This document shows positions 22,978-31,872 of a DNA stretch of 64,000 nt, piece after piece (position 1 is the stretch's first letter; each line of letters opens with the position of its first letter). This DNA comes from Oscillospiraceae bacterium. Its GTDB lineage: Bacteria; Bacillota; Clostridia; Oscillospirales; CAG-272. Under the pieces are notes generated by a model, which saw nothing but the letters and a program-made list of their open reading frames with translations, was not told the origin of the DNA and did no database searches. The translations under genes and the position numbers were made by a program. The DNA lies in NCBI GenBank assembly GCA_015065295.1, contig SVQN01000001.1, forward strand, positions 62,001 to 126,000, in the 5' to 3' direction.

Positions 22978-24039
22978 TTACCGTCTCTTCTTGCCGAGAA
23001 CAACGCCTGCACCGGTGATAACCGCTGCGACTGCTGTCATAACGCCAAGGTCGAAGGTTGCGGGAGCTTCTTCAACGGTTTCTTCAACCGGTTCTTCCAC
23101 AACTTCTTCTGCGGGTTCTTCTTCCACAACTTCCGGAACGGGTTCTTCGACTACTTCTTCAACGGGAGTTTCTTCAACAACCGGAGCCGGAGCTTCTTCA
23201 ACTACAGGAGCTTCTTCGACTGCAGGAGCTTCTTCAACGACCGGAGCCGGTTCTTCTGCTGCCGGTTCTTCTGCGGTCAGCGGGTAGTCAAACACAGTGT
23301 AGTCCGCTACAAATTCCAGATTGTCCAGAATGAAGGGAGTGTCTGTATAAACGCCGTTGTCCGAATAGTCCCAGAACAGATATACGCCGACAACATCGTT
23401 CACCGGCGCGGGAGTCAGTGCTTCATAAACCTCCCAGTTCGCATTGCTGCGGATGGTGAAGTCTGCTACGGGGAACGCAAACCAGCCCTTCATGCCGAGC
23501 ATATAGCTGCCCTGTGCGTCGCCGAAGCATCCGTCGTCGCCGTGTACCATTTCGGTCCATTCCGCGCCGTCTTCGGAGTAGTAGAACTTGCATTCCCACG
23601 AGGTGTCAACTTCGTCGGTACTGTAGAGGCAGTACATACCGTCTACAAGACCGAAGTTTGCCTTACGGAATTCAACTTCGCTGAAGTCCGCCCATACGCG
23701 GAGATACTGTGCGCCGGTGTGATCGCGCACGATGCCGTTGCCTTCGTTTGCAAAGACATACAGACCGACATTGTTGGCACCGGACGAGGAAACTGCCAGA
23801 CCCTTGGAGCCGTTGAAGCCGACGCCGTCGGTGATGACGGTGGTCAGGGTGTCGCCGTTGTCGCCGCCGCCGTTCCATTCGCCATCCCAGTAGTCGGCGG
23901 GATCGTTGAGCGTATACGCCGGGTTATCCCCTTCTTCAAAAGACGTATAGTTCTCGAAATCGGTGAACATTGCCGCACTGGTCGAGGTTGCACAGGCAGC
24001 CGCGAGAAGTGCCGCTACGAGAAGAGTGCTTTTCTTCAT
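22978..24039 (-). CDS. Secreted surface protein: beta-sandwich domain, E/V/A/P-rich repeat linker, C-terminal membrane anchor
   Basis: 353 residues. A signal peptide (1-22) is followed by a roughly 235-residue all-beta region of carbohydrate-binding-module type ('MFTDFENYTSFEEGDNPAY' at its start, many Trp/Tyr and Gly-Asp turns). Then comes an 80-residue linker of VVEEAP / AVEEAP repeats, and at the end 'ATFDLGVMTAVAAVITG' plus a KKRR tail: a short motif, one hydrophobic span and basic residues, the layout of a wall- or membrane-anchoring signal though without LPxTG. GGAGG lies 10 bases before the ATG. The ligand is unknown. Confidence 0.7.
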   Translation of the reverse strand: MKKSTLLVAALLAAACATSTSAAMFTDFENYTSFEEGDNPAYTLNDPADYWDGEWNGGGDNGDTLTTVITDGVGFNGSKGLAVSSSGANNVGLYVFANEGNGIVRDHTGAQYLRVWADFSEVEFRKANFGLVDGMYCLYSTDEVDTSWECKFYYSEDGAEWTEMVHGDDGCFGDAQGSYMLGMKGWFAFPVADFTIRSNANWEVYEALTPAPVNDVVGVYLFWDYSDNGVYTDTPFILDNLEFVADYTVFDYPLTAEEPAAEEPAPVVEEAPAVEEAPVVEEAPAPVVEETPVEEVVEEPVPEVVEEEPAEEVVEEPVEETVEEAPATFDLGVMTAVAAVITGAGVVLGKKRR

Positions 24040-24080
24040 AATTGATTATCCTCCATTTATTTGAAATTCACCCATCTTGT

Positions 24081-24109
24081 ATTGTAACATATAATGAGGA
24101 GAATGTCAA
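24081..24109 (-). promoter_or_regulatory. Promoter of the 24039 surface-protein gene
   Basis: Minus-strand TTGACA (24104-24109), 17-base spacer, TACAAT (24081-24086). Confidence 0.8.
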
Positions 24110-24353
24110 GTTGGTGGAAATATGTAAAGAGGGTGTAGAAATTATAGTAAAACCGAGAATTGTCACACCTAATTGGCGTGATGGGAAGATAGATATTTGT
24201 GGGGAAGAGTTACTTGGGGGCGAAAAGTTTTGTGGAAGCGATCAAGGCTTGAAGTCGATGCTTGAGAGAATGTTCACAATATTCTTCTTCCTCTTTATTG
24301 AACAAATCGTATCAAAAAAGTTGAAAAAATACCGAAAAAATGTGAATAAATAC
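24110..24353. other. Intergenic, nothing recognised
   Basis: AT-rich stretch between two divergent promoters. An open frame crosses it but lacks a ribosome-binding site and has non-coding-like composition. I see no repeat or strong structure. Confidence 0.5.
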
Positions 24354-24382
24354 TTGACGGGAAAACCGAAACAATATATAAT
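24354..24382 (+). promoter_or_regulatory. Promoter of the 24416-25318 gene pair
   Basis: TTGACG, 17-base spacer, TATAAT, 34 bases before the start codon. Confidence 0.8.
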
Positions 24383-24415
24383 AGGTACAGAATTTATTTT
24401 TTGTGCGGAGGCGGT

Positions 24416-25288
24416 ATGAAACGATTCCTTGTTCGGCTGACGGCATCTGCGCTTCTCTTTGTCCTGCTGGTCATGAGCGCGGTGCTTCCGGGAACTGCGG
24501 GCGACTGGCAGAAACCCGTCGGCGAGGTACTCTATCATCAGGATTTTTCGGTTCTCTCCGAACTGGAAAAGTCCGGGATTGTGCGCGGAACGTCGAGTTC
24601 CGAAAACTCCCATTTTACCTGCGAAAACGACGCGCTGGAACTGAATACCTTTGACAATGAGCGTGTATACGCCCTTCTTCCGGTGACAAAAACGGGCGAT
24701 TCCTACACGATCGAATTTGACTTCGCGTTCTCCGAAATCACGAGTGACAACGGCTACGTCGGATTTCTTCTGACCTGCCGCGGCACGGAGCCGACGAATA
24801 TCACGGCACTGATTATCCGTGCGGACGGGACGATTGATGATTTTGAAGAACCGGACGACGCGCTGAAAAAGGCGATTCACGGCGGCAGTGAGATTCATGT
24901 GAAGATTCCGATCGAGAAAAACGTTCTTCACAAGATCGAGCTGACGGCGGGCGGAACCGTGTATACGCTGGAACGGGAAAACGTCAAGGTCATTGACGAC
25001 GGCGAAACGGGGTTTGTGGTACGCAACGCCAGTGTGGACGTGACGGAAATCTACATAGTAAACGGAGTCGGCTATACGGCAAAGAGCGGTGCTTACGCAA
25101 CGGAATCGTATGCATCGGATGAAGCCGCGGCATCGCTGGATGCGTCTGCAGAGCAGGAATTTCTTCCTGTATCGGCGGAGGAAATTCCGGCGGTGTCCCC
25201 CGATACCGGTGACTTCATGCTCCCATACGGTGCGGTGTTTACCGCTGCTGTTATGGGACTTTTGCGTCATTGGCGGAAACGTTCGTAA
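24416..25288 (+). CDS. Secreted protein with lectin-like beta-sandwich and sortase-type C-terminal signal
   Basis: 290 residues from the ATG at 24416, which has GGAGG 4 bases upstream; the earlier TTG overlaps that site. A signal peptide (1-29) precedes a concanavalin/LamG-like all-beta domain ('YHQDFSVLSELEKSG', 'YTIEFDFAFSE', 'NGYVGFLLTCRG'). An Ala/Ser-rich linker leads to 'SPDTGD', a hydrophobic span and 'RHWRKRS', which is an xPxTG-type sortase signal. It shares a transcript with the GH43 gene 29 bases downstream, so a role in binding or displaying glycan at the wall is plausible but unproven. Confidence 0.7.
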   Translation: MKRFLVRLTASALLFVLLVMSAVLPGTAGDWQKPVGEVLYHQDFSVLSELEKSGIVRGTSSSENSHFTCENDALELNTFDNERVYALLPVTKTGDSYTIEFDFAFSEITSDNGYVGFLLTCRGTEPTNITALIIRADGTIDDFEEPDDALKKAIHGGSEIHVKIPIEKNVLHKIELTAGGTVYTLERENVKVIDDGETGFVVRNASVDVTEIYIVNGVGYTAKSGAYATESYASDEAAASLDASAEQEFLPVSAEEIPAVSPDTGDFMLPYGAVFTAAVMGLLRHWRKRS

Positions 25289-25317
25289 AACTATATCGGG
25301 CATAGGGAGGTACCATT

Positions 25318-26346
25318 ATGCTTTTGAAGAAAAACAATCAATTCGTGATTCCTGAACCGGAGATTCCGGCGGAAGGGATGGGGTTCCACAACCCGCTTGA
25401 CCCGAACCGCGACAACGCCGACCCCCGTGTGGTCTGGTGTGAAGCGACGGGGTATTACTACGGTATTTCGACCGGCAACACCACGCTGACGCTGTTCCGC
25501 GCACATTCGATGGCGGAGCTGTTCCGCGCGGGCGAGTCGAAGGTGATCTATCAGGCAAATGCGGCGGATGACACCTACGGTTTCCTCTGGGCACCGGAAC
25601 TGCATTTTGTGGACGGTCACTGGTACATTTACACGAGTACGCATCAGACGGCGGAAAACAAGGGCTTCAAGCACGTTATTGTTCTGTCCGCGAAGACGGA
25701 CGACCCGTTTGACGGATTTGAACTGGGCGGGCACATCAACCATGACGTATACGCGATTGACCCGACGGTACACTGCTGGAAGGGGACGTGGTACATCTGC
25801 TACTCCATTGTGACGGACGGTCAGCAGAAGCTGGCGGTTCAGCGGATGAAGTCGCCGACCGAGGTGGAAGGGGACTACACGATCATGGCGCAGGCGGAGT
25901 ACGACTGGGAACTGGTGCCGCCGTATCACAAAGAGGGTGCGCCGATCAACGAAGGTGCGTTCTTTGTGGAGCGGGACGGACGTCTGTTCATCATTTACTC
26001 GGGCAACGGCTGTTGGAGCGACGATTATATTCTCGGCATTATTGAGCTGGTGGGCGACGATCCTCTGGATGCGTCCGCATGGCGGAAGGATGACGAACCG
26101 GTGATGGTGAAGGGCAACGGCAACTACGGCCCCGGTCACGCGACGTTCTTCTTCTCGCCGGACAGAAGCGAGCTCTGGATTTCGCATCACTGTCTGCACG
26201 ACCACAATCCGTCAGTGACGGGGATGGTGCGGCACTGCCACTGTCAGCGGGTATACTTTGACGAAACGGGATTCCCGCACATCGGTATGCCGGTTGCGAA
26301 GGATGTGTACTATCCGCTGCCGGCAGGGGATTGCGGAATTAAGTAA
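25318..26346 (+). CDS. Glycoside hydrolase family 43-like enzyme
   Basis: 342 residues, five-bladed propeller type, no signal peptide. The three catalytic acids can be placed: Asp35 in 'NADPRVVW' (base), Asp148 in 'AIDPTVHCW' (pKa modulator) and Glu212 in 'INEGAFFVERD' (acid). 'FLWAPELHFVDGHWYIYTS' is the most typical GH43 strand. Members are mostly alpha-L-arabinofuranosidases or beta-xylosidases, so it probably trims arabinose or xylose from imported oligosaccharides. GGGAGG lies 7 bases before the ATG. The partner gene upstream encodes a wall-anchored protein. A family C repeat starts right after the stop codon. Confidence 0.85.
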   Translation: MLLKKNNQFVIPEPEIPAEGMGFHNPLDPNRDNADPRVVWCEATGYYYGISTGNTTLTLFRAHSMAELFRAGESKVIYQANAADDTYGFLWAPELHFVDGHWYIYTSTHQTAENKGFKHVIVLSAKTDDPFDGFELGGHINHDVYAIDPTVHCWKGTWYICYSIVTDGQQKLAVQRMKSPTEVEGDYTIMAQAEYDWELVPPYHKEGAPINEGAFFVERDGRLFIIYSGNGCWSDDYILGIIELVGDDPLDASAWRKDDEPVMVKGNGNYGPGHATFFFSPDRSELWISHHCLHDHNPSVTGMVRHCHCQRVYFDETGFPHIGMPVAKDVYYPLPAGDCGIK

Positions 26347-26347
26347 G

Positions 26348-26508
26348 ACGCTCGCGCGGGATTTGGAGAATACCTCCTTTATTCAGATGAAGCTGTATGG
26401 TGGAGCGAACCCCTGTTTGTGTCCAGAGAGTTTCGACCTCTGCGGAGGTCGACCAAGGACGCTGTCCTTGGAACCTGCAAGCCTTTAAAAAGGCTTGAGC
26501 GAAACTTT
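26348..26508 (+). repeat. Family C structured repeat, copy C1
   Basis: About 161 bases from GACGCTCGCGCGGG to GCGAAACTTTT, with an inverted copy at 28480-28643. Hairpins: TCGACCTC/GAGGTCGA (26433-26440 with 26445-26452), CCAAGGAC/GTCCTTGG and AAGCCTTT/AAAGGCTT. It starts 2 bases after the GH43 stop codon. Confidence 0.85.
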
Positions 26509-26554
26509 TAATATGACAACGTGTAGCTTATGATTATGTGAAACTTACAAAATA

Positions 26555-26587
26555 AAGGGCGGAATGCTAACGGCGTTCTGCCTTTTT
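26555..26587 (+). terminator. Terminator after the GH43 gene and repeat C1
   Basis: A 10-bp stem with two non-canonical pairs (26558-26567 with 26573-26582) and TTTTT. Confidence 0.7.
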
Positions 26588-26630
26588 GCGTCTATTCATA
26601 GATATTTAACAAATAATCCGCATATTGTTA

Positions 26631-26659
26631 TTGAAAAGAAGCGCGTAAAATGGTAAATT
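26631..26659 (+). promoter_or_regulatory. Heat-shock operon promoter
   Basis: TTGAAA, 17-base spacer, TAAATT; a TAAAAT at 26646 is an alternative -10. The CIRCE operator begins 12 bases downstream, over the expected transcript start. Confidence 0.55.
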
Positions 26660-26670
26660 TATACCACGGT

Positions 26671-26697
26671 TTAGCACTCGTGGTTTTTAAGTGCTAA
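26671..26697 (+). promoter_or_regulatory. CIRCE operator (HrcA-binding site)
   Basis: TTAGCACTC, 9 bases, AAGTGCTAA: an inverted repeat matching the CIRCE consensus except for one base in the right arm (A for G). It indicates autorepression of the chaperone operon by HrcA. Confidence 0.93.
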
Positions 26698-26757
26698 ACT
26701 TCAGAGAAAAGAAATCCCCTTCACGGGTTTTTCCGTTTTCCGGGGAGGTGCTGACGT

Positions 26758-27825
26758 TTGGAAGACCGAAAAAAAGACCTGAGTGACCGAAAAAAGATCA
26801 TATTAAAAGCGATCATTGACGCCCATATCGAAAACGGTGAGCCGGTCGGAAGCAAATTCCTGACCGGGCATAAGCAAATATCCTGCTCCTCTGCTACCAT
26901 CCGGAACGAAATGGCGGAGCTTGAGGAAATGGGCTTCCTCGAACAGCCCCATACCTCCGCAGGCCGCATTCCGTCCGAAGCCGGGTACCGCTTCTATGTG
27001 GACTGGCTGATCGACCAGTACAATTTCACGCAGGGTGAAATCGACGAACTCCGCCGTACGCTCAATCAGAAGCAGTCCGAACTGGACGCGATCATGCAGA
27101 CGGCAGTCACGCTGGCGGCCAAGCTGACCAACTACACCGCACTTGCCATCAAGCCCCGTCAGCCGCGCATCACCGTCGGACGCTACGAACTCCTGCGCCT
27201 CGACGAAACGACCCTCGTGCTGATTATGGTCATCGGCGGTATCGTCAAGACCAAATACGTCCACGCCAACCGGCCCATCCCGAACGAAGCGGCCGCACGC
27301 CTGTCCGCCGTACTCAACAAGTACGTCACCGGCATCACGGCGGCGGAAATCACGCTCCCGATGATGATGGAAATGGAACGCGTTATGGGCGAGTACGAAT
27401 ACCTCGTTTCTCCCGTCATCAAGGCGGTCTGCGAAACGATTTCCGTATTCGACGGCGGCGAACTCCGTTTTGAAGGCATCAACCGCCTGCTGTCCTATCC
27501 GGAATTCTACGACATGGATCGTCTGCGCGATATGCTCGCGCTGTTCGAGAAAAAGGACGACCTGCTCGAAGTCCTGTCCGAAGAAACGACCCATACTTCC
27601 GACGACCGGGTGCAGGTCTACATCGGCCGTGAGAACATCGTCAAGGTGATGGACAATTCCACGCTCATCTTCAAGGCGGTGCGCGATCAGGGAAAGACCG
27701 TCGGTGCGATCGGCATCATCGGCCCGACCCGAATGGATTACCGCCGGGTGATCGCCACCATCGACCATCTGACGCGCGGTGTTTCGGAAATGCTCGGCGA
27801 CGGAAACAATACAGATAACAATTAA
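26758..27825 (+). CDS. hrcA: Heat-inducible transcription repressor HrcA
   Basis: 355 residues starting at TTG, with GGGGAGGTG upstream; no better ATG exists in frame. Winged-helix N-terminus ('IIDAHIENGEPVGSKFL', 'SSATIRNEMAELEEMGF'), then the HrcA signature 'PHTSAGRIPSEAGYRFYVD', a GAF-like middle domain and 'DQGKTVGAIGIIGPTRMDY' near the end. HrcA binds CIRCE and represses chaperone genes until unfolded protein titrates it (via GroE in model species). A CIRCE lies 61 bases before the start. It is bracketed, with grpE, by inverted family C repeats. Confidence 0.95.
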   Translation: MEDRKKDLSDRKKIILKAIIDAHIENGEPVGSKFLTGHKQISCSSATIRNEMAELEEMGFLEQPHTSAGRIPSEAGYRFYVDWLIDQYNFTQGEIDELRRTLNQKQSELDAIMQTAVTLAAKLTNYTALAIKPRQPRITVGRYELLRLDETTLVLIMVIGGIVKTKYVHANRPIPNEAAARLSAVLNKYVTGITAAEITLPMMMEMERVMGEYEYLVSPVIKAVCETISVFDGGELRFEGINRLLSYPEFYDMDRLRDMLALFEKKDDLLEVLSEETTHTSDDRVQVYIGRENIVKVMDNSTLIFKAVRDQGKTVGAIGIIGPTRMDYRRVIATIDHLTRGVSEMLGDGNNTDNN

Positions 27826-27839
27826 ATTTGGAGATAGAA

Positions 27840-28454
27840 ATGACTGAAATGATGAATCAGGATCCGAAGCGGAATCCGCCTTACATTGAAGAAGACGATC
27901 CCGTGGAAGCGGAACCGGCGGCGGAAGCGGAAGAAACCGCAGAACCCGTAAAGGAAGAAAAGACGGACAAAAAGTCCGACAAGAAGCTCAAGAACGAACT
28001 CGCAGACATGGAAAAGAAGCTCGAAGCCGAAAAGAAACGCGCGGATGAGTTGAATGACAAGTATCTGCGTACCGCGGCGGAATATGAAAACTTCCGCAGA
28101 CGTTCGGCAAAGGAACGCGAAACCGTGTACGGCGAAGCGGTCAACGATACGCTGACCGGTCTGCTGCCGATTCTGGATAATCTGCAGTATGCCGCAAAGT
28201 TCACCGACGGGGATGCGGACAAATTTGCCGAAGGCGTGAAGCTGATTCTCGGCAAGCTGCCGGAAACGCTGGAAAAGATGAACATCAAGATGTTCGGCGA
28301 ACCGGGCGAGACGTTCAATCCGGAAATTCATAACGCAGTCATGCACATTGACGACGAGAACTACGGCGAAGGCGAAATCACCGACGTACTCCAGTGCGGA
28401 TATATGTACGGCGATAAAGTCCTCCGTTACGCAATGGTTCGTGTAGCAAACTAA
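27840..28454 (+). CDS. grpE: Nucleotide exchange factor GrpE
   Basis: 204 residues from the ATG at 27840, which has GGAG 6 bases upstream; an upstream in-frame TTG overlaps that site. An acidic disordered head (1-40) leads to a long coiled coil ('KKLKNELADMEKKLEAEKKR') and then 'TAAEYENFRRRSAKERE', the GrpE signature. The C-terminal beta domain includes 'HNAVMHIDDENYGEGEI'. It exchanges ADP for ATP on DnaK. The gap to dnaK is filled by repeat C2. Confidence 0.95.
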   Translation: MTEMMNQDPKRNPPYIEEDDPVEAEPAAEAEETAEPVKEEKTDKKSDKKLKNELADMEKKLEAEKKRADELNDKYLRTAAEYENFRRRSAKERETVYGEAVNDTLTGLLPILDNLQYAAKFTDGDADKFAEGVKLILGKLPETLEKMNIKMFGEPGETFNPEIHNAVMHIDDENYGEGEITDVLQCGYMYGDKVLRYAMVRVAN

Positions 28455-28479
28455 AACATAAAGCTGCACATTGTCAGCC

Positions 28480-28643
28480 GAAAAGTTTCGCTCAAGCCTT
28501 TTTAAAGGCTTGCAGGTTCCAAGGACAGCGTCCTTGGTCGACCACCGCAGTGGTCGAAACACCCTAGACACAAACAGGGGTTCGCTGAAAATATCAACTG
28601 CATGAGGATAAAGGAGGTATTCTCCAAATCCCGCGCGAGCGTC
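28480..28643 (-). repeat. Family C structured repeat, copy C2 (inverted relative to C1)
   Basis: Read on the minus strand it matches C1 from GACGCTCGCG to GCGAAACTTTT. The central hairpin is TCGACCAC/GTGGTCGA, a T-A to A-T swap relative to C1 that keeps the pair. It lies inside the chaperone operon, between grpE and dnaK. Confidence 0.85.
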
Positions 28644-28718
28644 CCCAATAACCCAAGCCAACCCGCAATTTTATATATAAAAATCTAACTTAAACAATAT
28701 TTTGGAGGAACATCCATC

Positions 28719-30575
28719 ATGGGAAAGATCATTGGCATAGATTTAGGTACTACCAACTCCTGCGTCGCTGTATTTGAAGGCGGCGAACCCACCGTTATTC
28801 CGAACCCCGAAGGAGCAAGAACCACTCCCTCCGTCGTAGCGTTCTCCAAGTCCGGCGAACGTATGATCGGTCAGGTCGCAAAGCGTCAGGCCATCACCAA
28901 CCCCGACCGTACCATCATGTCCATCAAGCGTGAAATGGGTACCGCATACAACGTATCCGTTGACGATAAGAAGTATACTCCTCAGGAAATCTCCGCAATG
29001 ATCCTCCAGAAGCTCAAGGCGGACGCAGAAGCATACCTCGGTACCTCTGTTACTCAGGCCGTTATCACCGTTCCCGCATACTTCTCCGACGCTCAGCGTC
29101 AGGCAACCAAGGACGCCGGTAAGATCGCAGGCCTCGAAGTTCTCCGTATCATCAACGAACCCACCGCAGCCGCTCTCGCTTACGGTATGGATAAGGAAGA
29201 AGACCAGAAGATCATGATCTATGACCTCGGCGGCGGTACCTTCGACGTATCTCTCCTCGAAATCTCCGACGGCGTGTTTGAAGTTCTTGCTACTGCCGGC
29301 AATAACCGTCTCGGCGGCGACGACTTCGACAACCGCATCATCAACTGGATCGCGGAAACCTTCGCCAAGGAAAACTCCGGCATCGACCTCCGCAAGGATA
29401 AGATGGCTCTCCAGAGACTCAAGGATGCTGCTGAAAAGGCAAAGATCGAGCTCTCCGGTATGACCACCTCCAACATCAACCTCCCCTTCATCACCGCAGA
29501 CGCTACCGGCCCGAAGCACTTCGACGCAACCCTCACCCGCGCGCAGTTCAACGATATGACCGCTGACCTCGTCCGCGCAACCATCGAACCCACCAAGCAG
29601 GTTCTCCGTGACGCAGGCCTCCAGCCCGGTCAGGTTGACAAGGTCCTCCTCGTCGGCGGTTCCACCAGAATCCCCGCTGTTCAGGACGCAATCAAGCAGT
29701 ATCTCGGCAAGGAACCCTTCAAGGGCATTAACCCCGACGAATGTGTTGCTCTCGGCGCAGCAATTCAGGGCGGCGTTCTCGGCGGCGACGTCAAGGACCT
29801 CCTCCTTCTCGACGTAACTCCTCTGTCCCTCGGTATCGAAACCCTCGGCGGCGTATTCAACCGCATCATTGATAGAAACACCACCATCCCGGTAAAGAAG
29901 AGCCAGGTTTACTCCACCGCAGCAGACGGTCAGACCTCCGTTGAAATCCACGTCCTCCAGGGCGAACGCGATATGGCTGCCGGCAACACCACCCTCGGCC
30001 GCTTCATCCTCGACGGCATCACTCCCGCACCGCGCGGCGTTCCGCAGATCGAAGTTACCTTCGACATCGACGCAAACGGCATCGTAAATGTAACCGCTCT
30101 CGATAAGGGCACCGGCAAGGAACAGCATATCACCATCACCTCCTCCACCAATATGTCTCAGGATGACATCGACCGCGCTGTCAACGAAGCAGCCAAGTTC
30201 GCAGAAGAAGACCGTAAGAACAAGGAAGCCGTTGAACTCAAGAACCGTGCGGAATCCCTCGTTTACCAGAGCGAAAAGAGCCTGAACGACCTCGGCGATA
30301 AGGCCTCCGAAGACGACAAGGCGTCCGTTCGTGCTGCAATCGAAAAACTGAAGGAAACCGTCAAGGGCAACGACCTCGAAGCAATCAAGGCGGACACCGA
30401 AGCCCTCGAAAAGGCATTCTACCCGATCGCCGAAAAGATGTACGCACAGCAGCAGGCTGACCCGAACATGGGCGGCGCAGGCTTCGACGCATCCGGCTTC
30501 GGCGGCGCAGGTGCACAGGGCGGCGACGGCAACACCTACTACAGCGCAGACTTCGAAGACAAGTCCGGCAACTAA
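28719..30575 (+). CDS. dnaK: Molecular chaperone DnaK (Hsp70)
   Basis: 618 residues, full length. ATPase domain motifs: '[19 protein letters not shown]', '[20 protein letters not shown]' and '[15 protein letters not shown]'. Substrate-binding domain: '[17 protein letters not shown]'. The helical lid ends in a Gly/Ala-rich tail and an acidic terminus. GGAGG precedes the ATG. Codon choice favours GTT, GCA and CTC in the manner of highly expressed genes. It is the central chaperone of the operon hrcA-grpE-dnaK-dnaJ. Confidence 0.98.
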   Translation: MGKIIGIDLGTTNSCVAVFEGGEPTVIPNPEGARTTPSVVAFSKSGERMIGQVAKRQAITNPDRTIMSIKREMGTAYNVSVDDKKYTPQEISAMILQKLKADAEAYLGTSVTQAVITVPAYFSDAQRQATKDAGKIAGLEVLRIINEPTAAALAYGMDKEEDQKIMIYDLGGGTFDVSLLEISDGVFEVLATAGNNRLGGDDFDNRIINWIAETFAKENSGIDLRKDKMALQRLKDAAEKAKIELSGMTTSNINLPFITADATGPKHFDATLTRAQFNDMTADLVRATIEPTKQVLRDAGLQPGQVDKVLLVGGSTRIPAVQDAIKQYLGKEPFKGINPDECVALGAAIQGGVLGGDVKDLLLLDVTPLSLGIETLGGVFNRIIDRNTTIPVKKSQVYSTAADGQTSVEIHVLQGERDMAAGNTTLGRFILDGITPAPRGVPQIEVTFDIDANGIVNVTALDKGTGKEQHITITSSTNMSQDDIDRAVNEAAKFAEEDRKNKEAVELKNRAESLVYQSEKSLNDLGDKASEDDKASVRAAIEKLKETVKGNDLEAIKADTEALEKAFYPIAEKMYAQQQADPNMGGAGFDASGFGGAGAQGGDGNTYYSADFEDKSGN

Positions 30576-30592
30576 TTAATAAATGGAATTTC

Positions 30593-30655
30593 TTGGGGAA
30601 AACTTTTTTGGAAAAAAGTTTTCCCCAAACCCCTTTCAAAAAACTTTATACTATT
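30593..30655 (+). repeat. Family D hairpin repeat between dnaK and dnaJ
   Basis: A 17-bp perfect stem (30593-30609 with 30612-30628) followed by AACCCCTTTCAAAAAACTTT, as at 3399 and 43870. Lacking a T-run after the stem, it may attenuate rather than stop dnaJ transcription. Confidence 0.75.
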
Positions 30656-30708
30656 GTAGATAACAAGGTGAGTGCAGAGCGTATGTTCTTCACTTGCTTG
30701 GAGGATAT

Positions 30709-31851
30709 ATGGCAGACTCTACCAAGAGAGACTACTACGAGGTCCTTGGCGTAACCAAGGAATCGGATGAAAATACAATAAAAAAGGCATACCGTCAGCT
30801 TGCGAAAAAGTATCACCCTGACATGAATCCGGGCGATGCGGAAGCGGAAGCAAAATTCAAGGAAGTCAACGAGGCGTATGACGTTCTTTCCGACCCCGAC
30901 AAGAAGGCGAAGTACGATCAGTACGGTCATGCGGCGTTTGATCCTTCGTCCGGTATGGGCGGCGGCGGATTCGGCGGGTTCGGGGACTTCGGCGGATTCG
31001 ACATCAACGACATTTTCTCGAGCTTCTTCGGCGGTGGCGGCGGAACGTCCAGACGCAACGGTCCCATCCGCGGTGACAGTATCACTGTCCGTCTGACGCT
31101 GACCTTTGAAGAAGCCGTCTTCGGCTGCAAGAAGGAAATCACCTATCAGAAGGTGCAGAAGTGCGCGGAATGTGATGGTTCCGGTGCGGCAAAGGGTTCG
31201 TCCCCGAAGACCTGTGAAGCCTGCCGCGGTACCGGGCAGGTGCGCGTTCAGCAGCGTTCTCCGTTCGGCATGATCCAGACCATGAAGACCTGTGAAACCT
31301 GCCGCGGTACGGGGAAAATCATCGAAAACAAGTGTGAAAAGTGCCGCGGTACGGGATTTGTCCGGGCATCGAAGAAGCTGGAAGTCAACATTCCGGCCGG
31401 CATTGATGACGGTCAGCAGATCGCACTGCGCGGTCAGGGCAGCGACGGCATGAACGGCGGTCAGCCCGGCGACCTCAATATCATCATCAGCGTTCGTCCG
31501 CACTCCGTCTTTGAACGTGACGGTGACGACCTCTACTGCGAAGTCCCGATTACTTACGCGGAAGCAACCCTCGGCGCGAAGATTCAGATTCCGACCCTCG
31601 AAGGCAGTCAGGAATTCGAAATTCCCGAAGGCACGCAGACCGGCACAACGTTCACGCTCCGCAACAAGGGCGTGACCCGCGTCAATTCGAAGGTACGCGG
31701 CAATCTGTACATCACCGTCGTTGTGGAAGTGCCGAAGAACCTCAATTCCGAGCAGAAGGCACTGCTGGAAAAGTTCGCGGCGTCCTGCGGCGAATCCAAC
31801 TACAACAAGAGAACGAAATTCTTCAAGAGATTTTTCAATAAGGATAATTGA
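30709..31851 (+). CDS. dnaJ: Co-chaperone DnaJ (Hsp40)
   Basis: 380 residues from the ATG at 30709 (GGAGG 4 bases upstream; an upstream TTG is rejected because it overlaps that site). J domain with 'KKYHPDMNP' (HPD motif), Gly/Phe-rich linker, four zinc-finger repeats ([32 protein letters not shown]) and the C-terminal substrate-binding domains. It delivers substrates to DnaK and stimulates its ATPase. Confidence 0.97.
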   Translation: MADSTKRDYYEVLGVTKESDENTIKKAYRQLAKKYHPDMNPGDAEAEAKFKEVNEAYDVLSDPDKKAKYDQYGHAAFDPSSGMGGGGFGGFGDFGGFDINDIFSSFFGGGGGTSRRNGPIRGDSITVRLTLTFEEAVFGCKKEITYQKVQKCAECDGSGAAKGSSPKTCEACRGTGQVRVQQRSPFGMIQTMKTCETCRGTGKIIENKCEKCRGTGFVRASKKLEVNIPAGIDDGQQIALRGQGSDGMNGGQPGDLNIIISVRPHSVFERDGDDLYCEVPITYAEATLGAKIQIPTLEGSQEFEIPEGTQTGTTFTLRNKGVTRVNSKVRGNLYITVVVEVPKNLNSEQKALLEKFAASCGESNYNKRTKFFKRFFNKDN

Positions 31852-31872
31852 CCCCGTAAAGGAGTAACTATT

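Noticed and set aside
22978..23290. The repeat-rich stretch as a possible CRISPR array
   Set aside because: The units are imperfect, in frame and coding (V/E/A/P tract) with no spacer-like unique segments. No CRISPR array was seen anywhere in the window.
24042..24419. A 125-codon plus-strand frame in the gap before the 24416 gene
   Set aside because: No ribosome-binding site, starts within the opposing gene's leader, runs over the promoter of the next gene and has non-coding-like composition.
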